The notes under the pieces: generated by a model
The model's input: only the letters and a program-made list of their open reading frames with translations
Told to the model about the DNA's origin: nothing
The model's database searches: none
DNA from: Cymodocea nodosa
Taxonomy: Eukaryota > Streptophyta > Magnoliopsida > Alismatales > Cymodoceaceae
DNA: 64,000 nucleotides
Direction: 5' to 3'
Assembly: GCA_036874045.1 (NCBI GenBank)
Contig: CM072337.1
Location: 5,828,001 to 5,892,000 of the forward strand
Made by a program: the position numbers and the translations under genes
Part shown: piece by piece, positions 22,391 through 33,452 of the stretch
How the letters are laid out: the number at the start of each line of letters is the position of its first letter
Numbering within the stretch: the stretch's first letter is position 1

Positions 22391-23415
22391 AAACTTGTCT
22401 ATTTATTTGTTTTTATGCTTATATTAATAAATTCTTTTAGAAGTAAACAAACAACTTTTCACACAAATTAGATAATAAGTCCAATTTGTATTTTTACTGC
22501 AAGTGCATAGTGTATATTGTATTTGTGTGTAAGTACAAGTCGATCCCATAGAGATTGAGTAAGAATTCCAATAATAACTACTTCTGCTTAAATGATCGGT
22601 TGGATTTCCTTCATTTATATCAACGATGGTGATTTCTTCTTCATTCCATGAGTGAATTCCTACGTGATATGTGCAATTGTGGTTTTCCTTCATTTTGTTT
22701 CTTCTCATAACTCTTCTATTCTTGCACTTGCAAAACACATGACTAAATAAGAAAATTTATCTGTTCATTAGTCATTTTATAAAACTTGAATAGTTATCCA
22801 TTCATGCGTATAAAAACTCGAACAATTATCTAACTCTTCGATTTTTCATTACCGAATGCACATGGAAAACACATAAAAACTTAAAACATTAAAACACATG
22901 TGCAGATAACTTAACTATATGAGTTTTTAACATTACTCTTCGACTAAAACGAAATGTTAACTATCTGAAAGTTTACATTACCTATTTCTACATAATACTA
23001 ACATGTGTTACCTTAGTGTACTTTCAAGTAACTCAATGCATATAGTTATGCTAACTTAACGAGTTAAACATGTGTAGCTCACGTGACATAATAAAACATT
23101 TAAATTCAACACGTGTACTCTAAGAAATAATAAAATACTTTTTAAGCATTTAAAACATAACTGTTCGGTACATGAAATGTAACTCTTCGAAATAACAGAA
23201 AATTTGGATACTTAAGAATTTCAAAACCTATAACTCACCGACAATTCAAAACTGTACTTAATTAACATTAATTTCCTAAAATTATGTAGATTCTTTCATT
23301 AAGGCATATATAATGCAATTATAACATAATGATTTAATTCTCATATGATAAGCTAAATATTATGCAATTAATCATCATTTAATCGTTAATATTATACACT
23401 TTTTCATTCTAAATA
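22391..23415 (-). mobile_element. Mosaic LTR: Athila-like with a copia-LTR segment
   Basis: 22391-22706 and about 22975-23415 match the Athila-like LTR family (compare 54325-54490, 55490-55600 and 55740-56427). The middle part, about 22707-22972 (TAACTCTTC...TTGCACTTGC...ATGTTAACTATCTGAAAG), matches the copia LTR at about 62375-62640. Athila-like sequence corresponding to about 55600-55736 is replaced, and roughly 1 kb between 54490 and 55484 is missing. The outer end (CATTCTAAATAG) is the family's LTR terminus. It lies within E3 between pol and the PTTP-like ORF. Confidence 0.7.
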
Positions 23416-24110
23416 GTCCAAAATATTCTATTATCCTTTCTTTATTTCTCCCGTTAAAGGCACTTGTGGTTCTAATGGTCCTTTACCAAGTTGCCTAGGT
23501 TGTAATAATGGTATATAAAGTTTTAAATTCTCAAACTCAGCCATTTTAAATTGGTAAACTCTCTGTCCTTCACTTCGAATGCCTATTTTTCAGATTGTAG
23601 TTTATGTTCATTAATAAATTTTTTTATATCATCTAAAACAACTGAGGAAAATAATGTTAAGAATATAAAGTCTCTAATACCCTATTGGCATTTTCTATCA
23701 TAGGTCCCCACTTCTTTCCATAATAAGTGATGGACTGTACCAATTTTTCAAGTTCTTGTCCAAAACTTGTAACAACCTCAAGATTAAGTTGTAAAGTTCT
23801 TTTCCATGTTTGCAAGGTGGAAAGTCTGATCTATTTTAGTAACTAGGTTTTAGTATAATTTCTAATAAACTTCTAACAAAAATTTTTCTCCTCTTGAACA
23901 GATTTGCAAATTTTATGTAGAATTTCATTCAAGAATGTATACCTGGAGTAAATGTCACTAATCTCACTTTCTATTTTCTAAAGTTTAATCTCTCTTTTCT
24001 GAACTTTTGTCAGTCTACCATGACATCTTCTACATCTTGACATTGTCAATTAATCTCTACTTTTCACTATAGAACTTAGAGGAAAGTAAAGATTTTCAAT
24101 CTAGGGTTAT
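23416..24110 (-). pseudogene. Unrecognised decayed ORF in E3
   Basis: I do not recognise this protein. The minus strand from about 24040 reads MSRCRRCHGRLTKVQKREIK, then a helical stretch (KIESEISDIYSRYTFLNE ... ICKSVQEEKN), and in shifted frames TSFGQELEKLVQSITYYGKK and FTNLKMAEFENLKLYIPLL. It lies upstream of the PTTP-like ORF in the sense of E3, and its charged, helical make-up is like the N-terminal part of that ORF elsewhere. It may be its N-terminal half, split by the mosaic LTR, but direct similarity is not convincing by eye. Confidence 0.35.
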
Positions 24111-26034
24111 GATGGTAGAAATACGAAAGGTTGTTAATAAAACATTTATAACTCTTTAAGTTTATAAACGGATAAATAGATTCAATCATAAATATAAGAT
24201 CTGTTTTTCATAAATAACTTGAAAACTTACAATAACTGTATGAGTTTTACAACTTGACAAAGCAGAAGACTTAGTGTAAATGTTCATGTAACAAAAATAA
24301 ATATAGGCTAAGTAAAAAAGAGACAATGAGAAACTCAAAGACTTATGATAACTATTCGAGTTTTATGAGTTATGAAGCACATAACTATACGACAAACTAG
24401 AATAGTTACTGTTATATTTTAAGTCTACCGTAAAAATATAACAATACTATGTCAACTGTTCAAGTTTCTCAGATAGATATGCTGAAAAATCGAACACTTA
24501 AGCATAACTGTTTGAGTTTCTTAAAGAGATAAAATATAAGAATTTAAAATAGAAACTTAGATAAAAACCTAACTATTCGAGTTTATAGGATAATAAAACG
24601 TAACTATTATAAAAACTTGGATAGTTATTTATCTATATGTGAGATAAAATGGCAAATATTAGATGAAATGCAAAACTATATGTTAAACTAACTAAATGAG
24701 TCTAACTTTTTATCGATATAAGTTCCAAAATACTTTCACTTGAGTAAATTTACTATTGTTTTGCTCCCCCTACATAAATGTAGTAAAGATAAACCATGGT
24801 GTACTTAAAATTAGGTTGTCAAGCCCTAATAGTTTTTTCATTAATTTCAAATAGTTGACTTAAGTGGGTTGCTAAGCCCTAAGATATATAGATTTTGCAG
24901 TAAAGGCATACGATGTACTTTAAACTAGGTTGCCAAACCCAAAGATATAGATTTTTCATAAAATTCAAATGGCTAACTTAAGTGGGTTGCCAAGCCCCAA
25001 GATATAGATTTTTTCATTAAATTCAAATGGCTAACTTAAGTGGGTTGCCAAGCCCCAAGATATAAAATCTCTCTCTTTTCTTAAAAATTAAAAGAAAAAT
25101 AAGCAATAAGTTAATAATTGAGACTTTCTGACTTTTATTTTATTCAGTTTACAAAAGAAAATTCATAGAGATATATACCTTTAAGTTAATTAAAAGAATT
25201 CAACAATGAGTACTCAAACTTAAGAAAATAAATGTATTAAATTATGTGTAAAGAATAGATAGTAACAAAGAAAAAAAAAGATTATATATACAATTTATGG
25301 TAGACTTGTTATAACATTTGTAAAATAAACTAAGCTTGAGTATATTGCCCTCTCTTTTTTTATTTGTTACCTCCCACAATATCATCTTTTTATATGATCA
25401 CAATCCCTTACTTAAGGGAAAGATAACCAGTTACACAATGATAAGTGAGAATAGATAAATTTTTTTTTTAAAGGTATAATTTGAATTACTTGTATAATGA
25501 GTTTTCAATCAACACATCCCAAACCAGTTGGTTCAAGTGACTAAGGTTTAAGATCTCCTAATAGACTTATTTACTCAAGTAATTTCAAACCAAAAAAAAA
25601 CCAGTTGGTTCAAGTGACTAGGGTTTAAGATCTCCTAATAGACTTAATTACTCAAGTAATTTCAAACCAAAAATAAAATAAGATAGTAAATAAAATAAGA
25701 GGTAACTACAAGACTTAATTTTTCTAATAGAATGTTAATAACTTTCCTTTAATAAACTGTACATACTTTCTATGTATTTTCTAGTTAAAATCTTTATAAA
25801 GGTGTATACATAAAAAATATAGTTGTTACTCATATTGAATTAAATTAACTTTTCTTAAGTAACATTTTCTAAATATTTCTTAAATAAATTGACTTCAATA
25901 AAAGAATTTCATAAATTCTTAACTACTAGAAACATTGATTCTAGAGTAGATATTTTGAGTTTTTCTAATATAAAGAAATTAAATTCTAAACTCTTTTTTA
26001 ACAAACCAAAATATTATGTAATGAATAGGATAAT
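24111..26034 (-). other. Long non-coding 3' region of E3 with tandem repeats
   Basis: No coding potential on either strand. Two arrays stand out. At about 24812-25066 there are four units of about 65-90 bp with the core GGTTGCCAAGCCCCAAGATA and AACTTAAGTGG. At about 25512-25680 an ~85-bp unit is present twice almost unchanged (AACCAGTTGGTTCAAGTGAC ... TAATTTCAAACC). A GTAGGGGGAGC purine run on the minus strand at about 24765-24775 could be another PPT. Such long spacers after pol occur in SIRE-like elements. Confidence 0.55.
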
Positions 26035-27560
26035 TTAAATATCAAATAACCTACAGATACCAAGTTCTAATCATAATTTTGAAAAAGTATTTTCATCTAA
26101 GGGTTTAGTGAATATATCAGCTAATTGTTTTGTAGTTGGAACAAAATTTAATGTTATTTTCCTTTTATCACATTATCCCTTAGAAAATGATGTCTAACTT
26201 CTATATGTTTAGCTTGTGAGTATAAAACAGGATTTTTAGATAAACTTATTGCAGAACAACTATCACAAAAAATCTTAATTGGTTCATAGGTTAAGTTAAA
26301 ATCTTTTAAAGTCTATTTGATCCCTAGGATTTAAGCACAACAAAGTACAACAACTATATATTTAACTTTTGTTGTGGATAATGCTACACAATTTTGCTTT
26401 TTACTAAACCATGATACTAAAGAATTTTCTAATAGTTGACAAGTGTCACTAGTACTTTTTCTTTCAAACTTATATCTTACAAAATCAGCATCACTATAAC
26501 CTATTAAATTTAAAGAACTATGTTTAAAGTAAAACAATCTGAAATTGACAGTTCCTAATAGATATTTAAAAATTCTCTTAACAACAAGTAGGTGTGACTC
26601 TTTAGGATTAGATTGATATCTAATACAAGTACACACACTAAATATAATATCTAGATAGCTAGCTATTAAATAAAGTAATGAATCAATCATACTTCTATAT
26701 TATTTTATATCTACAAATTTTTTAGAGTCATCTTTATCCAACTTAGTGATAGTACTCATTGGTGTATTTTTCATTTTAGTGTTGTTTAGTCCAAACCTCT
26801 TTAATAAATCTCAAGTATATTTTTCTTGTGAAATAAAAGTACCCTTTTCTAATTGCTTAATTTGTAAACCTAGAAAAAATGATAGTTCACCGATTATACT
26901 CATTTGAAATTGATTAGTCATGTCAATTGAAAAAGACTTATTAATTTTTCATTTGTTGCTCCAAATATAATGTCATCTACATAAATTTGAACTATCAATA
27001 TATCATTTTCAACTTTCTTGATAAAGAGGGTATGATCTGCCTTTCTTATAGAATACATTTTTTCTACAAGAAATTTAGATAACCTCTCATACCAAGACCT
27101 AGGGGCTTGTTTAAGGCCATATATTGCCTTTTTAAGCTTGTAAACATATTCAAGATGTTTTGAATCTTCAAAACCTAGAGATTGTTTTACGTAAACTTCT
27201 TCTTTTATATATCCATTTAAAAAAGTAGACTTAACATCCATTTGGTATAATTTGAAATCCATGTAACAAGCATATGCTAACAAAATTCATATTGATTCTA
27301 GTCTAGCAATAGAAGCAAATATTTCATCATAGTCAATTCCTTCCTCTTGCTTATAGTCTTGAGCAACTAACCTAGCTTTATTTTTAACTATATGTCCATC
27401 TTGATCTACTTTGTTTCTAAATACCCACATTGTTCCTATTACAGATTGATTTTCAAGGGGTGGAACTAGATCCCATACCTCATTTCTTATAAATTAATTT
27501 TGCTCATCTTGCATAGCTAAATACCAAAATTCATCTTCTAAGGTATTTTCAGTTTTCTTA
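26035..27560 (-). pseudogene. Copia reverse transcriptase and RNase H (E3)
   Basis: In minus order: [20 protein letters not shown] and [18 protein letters not shown] (27.5-27.3 kb), then the open frame 27283-26918 with [35 protein letters not shown] and the catalytic [10 protein letters not shown]. After frameshifts comes the open RNase H stretch 26690-26331 (DFVRYKFERKSTSD; YSDAD; SWFSKKQNCVALSTTKVKY) and its end, ITLNFVPTTKQLADIFTKPL (to 26035). The motif order RT then RNase H after integrase defines Ty1/copia. The YVDD aspartates are intact, but the ORF has several stops and shifts, so no polyprotein can be made. Confidence 0.9.
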
Positions 27561-28990
27561 GGTTCTAGTAAAGAAACAAAAGAATAAGCACAACAAATGT
27601 TGACTACTGATGACCTAGTCCTAACTTCTTGATTAGGATTACCTATTATCTGATCAATAGGATGAGATGAAGCATAACACTAATTTCTACAATGATCCAC
27701 ATTTTCTAGGCATGATATTATTTTCTTCTAAATCTTCATCATTCAAGTTTATATTTCTTAGTCTGTCAAATAATCTCTCAGTTTCTTTATCAACATCATT
27801 TGATTCTACTAGGAGAATTTTTGAATCAATATTTTCAACATGTCTAAAATCCAAATGAGAATTTTCATGAAATTTCATATGTAGGGTTTCCTCAATGATT
27901 TTTGTTAATTTATTATATACTCTATATACTTTACTTCTAACAAAATAACCAACAAAAATACCTTCATCTAATTTGGCTCTAAATTTATCTCTACGTTCTT
28001 TAGTGTTTAATATAAAACACTTGTGGCCAAAGGGTTTTAAATAACTAATTTTGGAAAGCTTGTTATATCATATCTCATAAAGAGTTTTATCCATAATGAG
28101 TCTTAAATATACCCTATTTATAACTAACATGCTATATGAACTGCTTTTACCCAAAGAAATAAGAGTGACTTATTTTCATTTAGCATGGTTCTGAAGATTT
28201 CATGAAGTGATCTGTTTTGACATTCTACTATCCCATTTTGTGAAGGAGCTCTTGGAAATGAATGCCTATGATCTTTGCCTAATTTTTCACAAAAGGTGTC
28301 CATTTGATCATTATCAAATTTTATACCATGATCACTCCTAAGTTTTTGAACTTTAACATTTTGCTCATTGTAAACTTTATTACAAAATACTTTAAATATG
28401 TCAAAAACTTCAGTTTTATTAGCTAGAAAATAAACCCAAGTAAACCTAGAATAATCATCAACTAGTACAAAAGCATAATGTTTACCTCCTAGACTTGTTG
28501 TCCTAGTAGGTCCAAATAAATCCATATGCACTAGTTCTAATACTCTCTTGCTTGTTATTCCATTTAAAGTTCTAAAGGATGTTTTATGTAGCTTACCTAA
28601 TTGACTGCATCATACATAAACTTTTTCAAGTAATTAATACTAAGTAAACCTCTAACTAAATTCTTTTTAGATAACTTTTATAATAACTTTAGGTTTGGGT
28701 GACCTAGTCTTCTATGCTATAAAATGACTCCATTCGATTTTGTAATTAAGCAAGCATTGTCTTTAATAATATCAAAAGTCAAATTCAGAATACAAACAGA
28801 TCCTTTCTTGCATATAGTAAATAAAATTTTGTTTGTATGCATGTCTATAATTTTATAGTAATCTTTTTCAGAAATCACTCTATAAAATTTCATTAAGATA
28901 GGAACACCTAGTAAATTAAAATATAAGTTTTTTACTAATAAGACATCATTAATAAAATATTTTTCAATTACTTGAACCTTGCCAGACCCA
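27561..28990 (-). pseudogene. Copia integrase with pre-integrase region (E3)
   Basis: The open frame 28531-28124 is the integrase core. It keeps Asp4 (MDLFGP), Asp67 (LRSDHG) and Glu103 (NGIVECQNR), a DD35E triad, with DDYSRFTWVYFL between them. Upstream (28990-28532) is the pre-integrase part ending LHKTSFRTLNGITSKRVLEL. Downstream (28123-27561) is the C-terminal region with KCFILNTKERRDKFRAKL, an IFVGYFVRSK motif and an acidic stretch open at 27878-27687. Integrase inserts element cDNA into host DNA. The zinc-binding HHCC region is too decayed to place. Confidence 0.88.
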
Positions 28991-29944
28991 AGGATTTTTG
29001 TTTTACTTTAATTTCCAAAGGTAACTTATCCCTTCTTAGTTTTTGTTACTTCTATAAGTAATCATATATATTTAGTCATGTGGCTAGATACTTCACTATT
29101 CGTTATCCATTTTGATATGTGTACTTACAAAATAGTTAAGAAGAGATTTTATTTCTTGGCACCCATTTCTAAGTGGGTCTAAGAATTTTAGGAGTTATAT
29201 CAATATCTTTAAATTTTAACTTATTTATTTTTTGATAACTATTCCTACATTTATCACTCTTAGTGTTATAATTAGAACATTTATTTCTATGTACAACAAA
29301 GTTGAAATTTTCATTTCTGACATTATTGAATTCTGATTCCAATATCCAATTTTTCTTAAATATGAAGAAAACTAATCAAATATATTAAAATCCCTATTTT
29401 CAAATGACTTAGCATGATTTTTCTAAAAATTTCTTTTGGGGCTCTTGCATCATGTATTATTATCTATGTGCTGTATTTTATCTATTTGCACATATTTATC
29501 TCTTTTTTTAATTACACACAGAATAATTTTTCTTCTACTATTCTTAGTACTAGAAATAAAAGTATTATTTTTAGCAATATTATCATGCAATATATAATTT
29601 TAAAAAGATGCATCGTGTAAACTAATACCATGTTTTTCTACATTTGATATTTTACTACTAAGTTTATTTGTTATTATCTGACTATTATTCTATTTACTTA
29701 ATGTAGCTTTTTGATCGCAAACCTTAATTTTTAACATATCAATTTGTGAATTTAAATCAATAATAGTCAGATTTAGTTTTTCTACTTCACAAATCATTTT
29801 CTTCTTATCAGCAATTAAATTTTCACGATCAGCATGCAAGTCCTTTTCTATTACAGTAAGCTTTAAAATTTCCTATGCATGCTTCTAATTTTCTTCTTTA
29901 ATTTTATTCAACATAGAATTTAGAAAATCAATTTTATTTTAGGA
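28991..29944 (-). pseudogene. Copia gag C-terminal part (E3)
   Basis: Minus-strand reading in frame pieces: a coiled-coil stretch LTVIEKDLHADRENLIADKK ... VEKLNLTIIDLNSQIDMLK (29.9-29.7 kb), then low-complexity Asn/Lys/Ser-rich sequence and a block near 29.15 kb (FLDPLRNGCQEIKS). It is collinear with the C-terminal half of the E2 gag at 17100-17976, including the coiled coil. The N-terminal gag, PBS and 5' LTR of E3 are absent because the Harbinger element H1 begins at about 29965. Heavily interrupted by stops. Confidence 0.65.
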
Positions 29945-29964
29945 AAAATAAACAAATCTCATTT

Positions 29965-30671
29965 AGATGTGGTAGACATGGCAAGCAGACAACTCAAAAT
30001 GTATTGGGCGTATGTGACTTCAACATGCGATTCATTTTTGCATCAGCTGGGTGGGAGGGCATTGCACATGATTGTCGAGTACTTAAGCATGCAATGTCTG
30101 ATCCACGTCATAAATTTCCTAATCCACCTACAGGTACTATATTTTCAAATTATTAAGAACATTGTAAGTCTACCTTGAACATATTTTTGAACTAATATTG
30201 TTGTCAAATTTATAGGTAAGTACTACTTGGTTGACTCTGGCTATCCAAATGCAGTTGGTTTTCTTGCACCATACAGGACCACTAGATATCACTTACCAGA
30301 ATTCCAATCCTCAACCACACGGTGGAAAGGAGCATTTCAATTATTTACATTCTTCTTTGAGGAATGTTGTTAAGTGTGCATTTGGAGTATTGAAGAGGAG
30401 GTGGCACATTTTGAATCATATGCTGCCATTTCCATACACTACTCAAGTAAAGTTAGTGGTCACTTGCATGGTCTTACACAACTTCATAATTGATCAGAAG
30501 TCTATAATGGATCAAGAAGCATTATCGATCAATCAAGATGAAGAACATGTTGAAGTTCATGATCAAGAAATGTTAACAAGTACCAACTATGAAGTTCCTG
30601 TTATGTTAGACAAGTTGGACATGGGTACTATGCATGACAACATTAGAGATCTAATAATGCAAAATGAATGA
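29965..30671 (+). pseudogene. PIF/Harbinger DDE transposase, 5'-truncated (H1)
   Basis: The first exon reads TTQNVLGVCDFNMRFIFASA and GWEGIAHDCRVLKHAMSD. An 82-bp intron (30134-30215, GT...TATAG) joins PPTG to [20 protein letters not shown] one-base frameshift near 30300 shifts to the open frame 30231-30671 ([33 protein letters not shown]). This is the DDE_Tnp_4 family of PIF/Harbinger elements. The two Asp motifs (CDF and VDSGYP) are present. The family's third acid in RN-x-x-E-R-x-FGVLK reads K, so the enzyme is dead at that residue too. The N-terminal helix-turn-helix part is missing: the copia E3 remnant abuts at about 29944. The C-terminal tail after VLHNFI is acidic. Confidence 0.88.
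30134..30215 (+). other. Intron in the Harbinger transposase
   Basis: CTACAG before GTACTATATTT and TTTATAG before GTAAGTACTAC. Removal restores PPT-G-KYYLVD, the family's conserved stretch. 82 bp, AT-rich, typical of plant introns. Confidence 0.8.
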
Positions 30672-30899
30672 TTTATTTGATAACTCAAATTTCAAACATT
30701 TTATTCCATTGTTTTGTTATTTCTATTGTTTAAATGTTATCTTTATTGTTCAAATATGATTTGTAGTATAAATTGGTTTGTATTGTTATTATTCCATTAT
30801 TGAATGTCATTTCTATTGCTTAAATATTTTCAGTGTTTGAATGTTATTTGTTATTGTTGGACTTCTCTAATGTTTGCTAACAGAATGTACATGAATCTC

Positions 30900-31858
30900 T
30901 TAAGGGGAGAGTAAGCATCAAAATGTGTCCCAAAGACAAGCGCTCCTAGAGTAGCATGGGAAGATGATCTAGTTTCTACATTGCTAGATATTTGCATAGA
31001 GCTTACTAACTTGGGACACAAACCTAGCACACACTTGGATGCAAAAGGATATGACTTATGCAAACAAAAATTATTGGAGAGGACAAGAATGAGGCGAACA
31101 AGATCACACTTAAAGAATAAATTGGAAAAATTGAGGAAGGATTGGCAATTGTGGAAAACAATTGACTCTCAAACAGGTATCAGATGGAATCCTACAACCA
31201 TGACTTGGGAAGGTGCAGATGACACATGGTGGGAAAATTTTCAAAAGGTATGTAATTGTTTTGTAATAATTTTGTTTGATATTTTTATTTTATTTCATTA
31301 TTCACCAACTTATTTGATAATTTTGTTTGATACATGTAGGTCGAACCAAATTGTGAGAAATTTCGCTATCGAGGCATAAAATTTGTTGGCAAGTTGGAGA
31401 GACTTTTTAATGGCACTATTGCAGTAGGTGAGTCTGTTTATATCCCAAGCTCTGAAGTAAATCCATCCCAAAGTAGTGAGTAGATGTATGTAGAGGATTT
31501 GAATGTGGCAGCGGACATCAACACACTCATTGTTGGAAGTACACCAACGTCAACATCCACTACATCTTCTACAGGTAGAAGACGTCAACATGTTGCAAGC
31601 CTAAATGATCGGATTGATTTATTAGAGTCAATCATTTTGAAATTTGAAGAACGTAAACAGATGTATGATTATCCTCAATGCATCAAGAAGCTTAAAGAGA
31701 TTGGATTTATGGAAGGCACAGAAATATGGGTGTATGCCATGTTGAAGTTTGAGAAACAAGTCACTCAAGAAAGCTTTCTAAAGGTAGAACCAAATTCAGT
31801 GAAGGTCCAATGGCTAGAAATGGCCTTCATGAATTGGAAGAGAATGGGGACGATATGA
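30900..31858 (+). pseudogene. Harbinger Myb/SANT-like partner ORF (H1)
   Basis: Frame from about 30915: APRVAWEDDLVSTLLDICIE, then HLDAKGYDLCKQKLLER, a basic TRSHLKNKLEKLRKDWQLWK and TWEGADDTWWENFQK. A 92-bp intron (31248-31339, GTATGT...ATGTAG) joins to VEPNCEKFRYRGIKFVGKL. One in-frame TAG at 31482-31484 follows, then 31484-31858 is open to a TGA and ends in a helical segment (RIDLLESIILKFEERKQM). This is the trihelix/Myb-SANT DNA-binding domain of the second PIF/Harbinger protein, which recruits the transposase to DNA and the nucleus. It is the best-preserved gene in the window: one stop and no shift seen. The start codon is not certain. Confidence 0.8.
31248..31339 (+). other. Intron in the Harbinger Myb/SANT ORF
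   Basis: CAAAAG before GTATGTAATTG and GATACATGTAG before GTCGAACC. It is frame-preserving: NFQK joins VEPNCEKF, a continuous domain. Without splicing the frame would run into unrelated hydrophobic sequence. Confidence 0.8.
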
Positions 31859-32139
31859 AGACTTTTAGTTACATGCATGAACATCTAAAAATTAGAAAAC
31901 TTTAATATTTTCAAGACATTTCTACTATTAGAAGACTTTAATGTTTTAACTTTAATTATTTCAACTTTATTACTTGTGTTTGAATGATTCATGAATGAAG
32001 ACTTATGTTTGATGTTCATATATTTATAAATTTATTAATGTATTTGAATGATGAATTGATTATTGAATAACATTGTAATTTTTTATTTTAATTTAAAATA
32101 GAAAATGTAAAAAATAAAAAATGTCAATCCAACTGAATT
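31859..32139. other. AT-rich non-coding stretch of H1
   Basis: Downstream of the Myb/SANT stop. It holds AT-rich sequence with repeated GAAGACTT-like and ATTTGAATGA segments, likely the 3' UTR. I see no gene. Confidence 0.5.
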
Positions 32140-32625
32140 TAAGCTTCGATCAAACCAAAGGAAAAATAATAATAAAATGTTTAAAAAAATCAAAAACTTC
32201 TATCAAATCGAAGTTAGGTTAGATCGAAGAAAAATAATAATAATATATTTAAAAAAATCAAAAACTTCGGTCTGACCAAAATTGAGCTTTGGTTAGACCG
32301 AAGCCAGGTTAGATTGAAGAAAAATAATAATAGAAAATTTAAAAAAATCAAAAACTTCGGTCGAACCGAAGTTGGGCTTCGGTCAGACCGAAGAAAAATA
32401 ATAATAAAATCTTTAAAAAATCAAAAACTTCAGTCTGACCGAAGCCCAACTTTGGTTTGACTGAAGTTTTTGATTTTTTTAAATATTCTATTATTATTTT
32501 TCTTCGATCTAACCCAACTTCGGTCAGACCGAAGTTTTTGATTTTTTTAAATATATTATTATTATTTTTCTTCGATCTTTAGAAGTTGGGCTTCGGTTAG
32601 ACCGAAGTTGGGTTAGTGTCTATTG
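32140..32625. repeat. Inverted array of CTTCGGTCAGACCGAAG palindromes
   Basis: Units of about 75-80 bp made of AGAAAAATAATAATA, a TTTAAAAAAATC run, AAAAACTTC and a palindromic GGTC-GACC core. The left arm (32155-32450) carries them in one orientation. The right arm (32455-32625) carries the reverse complement (TTTTTGATTTTTTTAAAT, TTATTATTTTTCTTC). The whole block could fold into a long hairpin with its centre near 32450. The best core, CTTCGGTCAGACCGAAG, is a 17-base near-perfect palindrome. A GACCGAAGTT copy continues beyond the LTR insertion at about 33162. Confidence 0.85.
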
Positions 32626-32631
32626 TATTAG

Positions 32632-33146
32632 TGTGCAAATACAGGTCGAACCCATAGGGAATTGCTTAAGAATTGAGAACTGTTCCGCATTTAACAATCA
32701 AATATATATATTCAATAAACTCTCCGTTGAATTACAGTTAACTCAATGGACTAAGTTCGTTGAGTTATTGCTAACTCAACGAACTAACCTCATGGACTTA
32801 AGTTAACTCCACGAGCCTGATTTTCAATTTAATACTGCTATTTACGAGCCTGATTTTTCAATTATTTTTTTTCTTCCAACTATTTGTTCCTGCAACCGCT
32901 ACAATGGCATATTAGAAAATATATGGTCCGTGGAGTTACAAATAACTCAACGGACTTGCTTCGTTGATTTAACTATAAAACACGTGTATAAATTTAACTA
33001 TCTGATGCTCAGGTGCATTTCAGATACTTACAAACTTAACTATCCGATGCTTAGGTGCATTTCGGATAGTTACAGATAACTCACTGATATTATGCAATTA
33101 ACCATCATTTAACCGTTAATATTATGCACTTTTTCATTCTAAACAC
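32632..33146 (-). mobile_element. Athila-like LTR fragment inside H1
   Basis: Contains GTGTCTATTGTATTAGTGTG, a CGAACCCATAGGGAATTG motif, Ser-type TCGTTGAGTTA/TAACTCAACG palindromes, ATTTCGGATAGTTAC and the outer terminus TATTATGCACTTTTTCATTC-TAAACA. It is collinear with 54400-56427 with large internal gaps. Flanks are GTGTC and GACAC, and it interrupts the palindrome array, so it entered H1 later. No PPT follows. Confidence 0.75.
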
Positions 33147-33449
33147 CAATTGACACTTTTTGACCGAAGTTAAATTTCAAGCTGGGCTGGGCTACCTCAA
33201 AAAAGTTATTTACACAATATTTTGATGTTTTGATACATCATATTTATTTAAGTACAAATAGTAAGGGTATAATCATCAAAAGATATAACATTAGTTAAAA
33301 AAAAATAAAAATAAGAGCTGTGACATTAGTAGTCCCAACCAAACGACTATTGGGAGCTCTTCAAGAGCTGGAGTTAGAGCCAACATGTCTTCCAAAGTTA
33401 AGCAGCTCTAGCTCCTTAGGAGCTGAAATTGGTGCTACCAAACGCAGCC
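33147..33449 (+). mobile_element. 3' subterminal region and TIR of Harbinger H1
   Basis: Includes repeated AGAGCTGGAGTTAGAGCC and AGCTCTAGCTCCTTAGGAGC segments typical of PIF/Harbinger ends. It finishes ACCAAACGCAGCC (inverse GGCTGCGTTTGGT) at 33449, followed by TTA at 33450-33452, the preferred 3-bp target. The matching left TIR is not in the window because the 5' end of H1 is lost. The 33320-33562 frame here is not a gene. Confidence 0.7.
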
Positions 33450-33452
33450 TTA

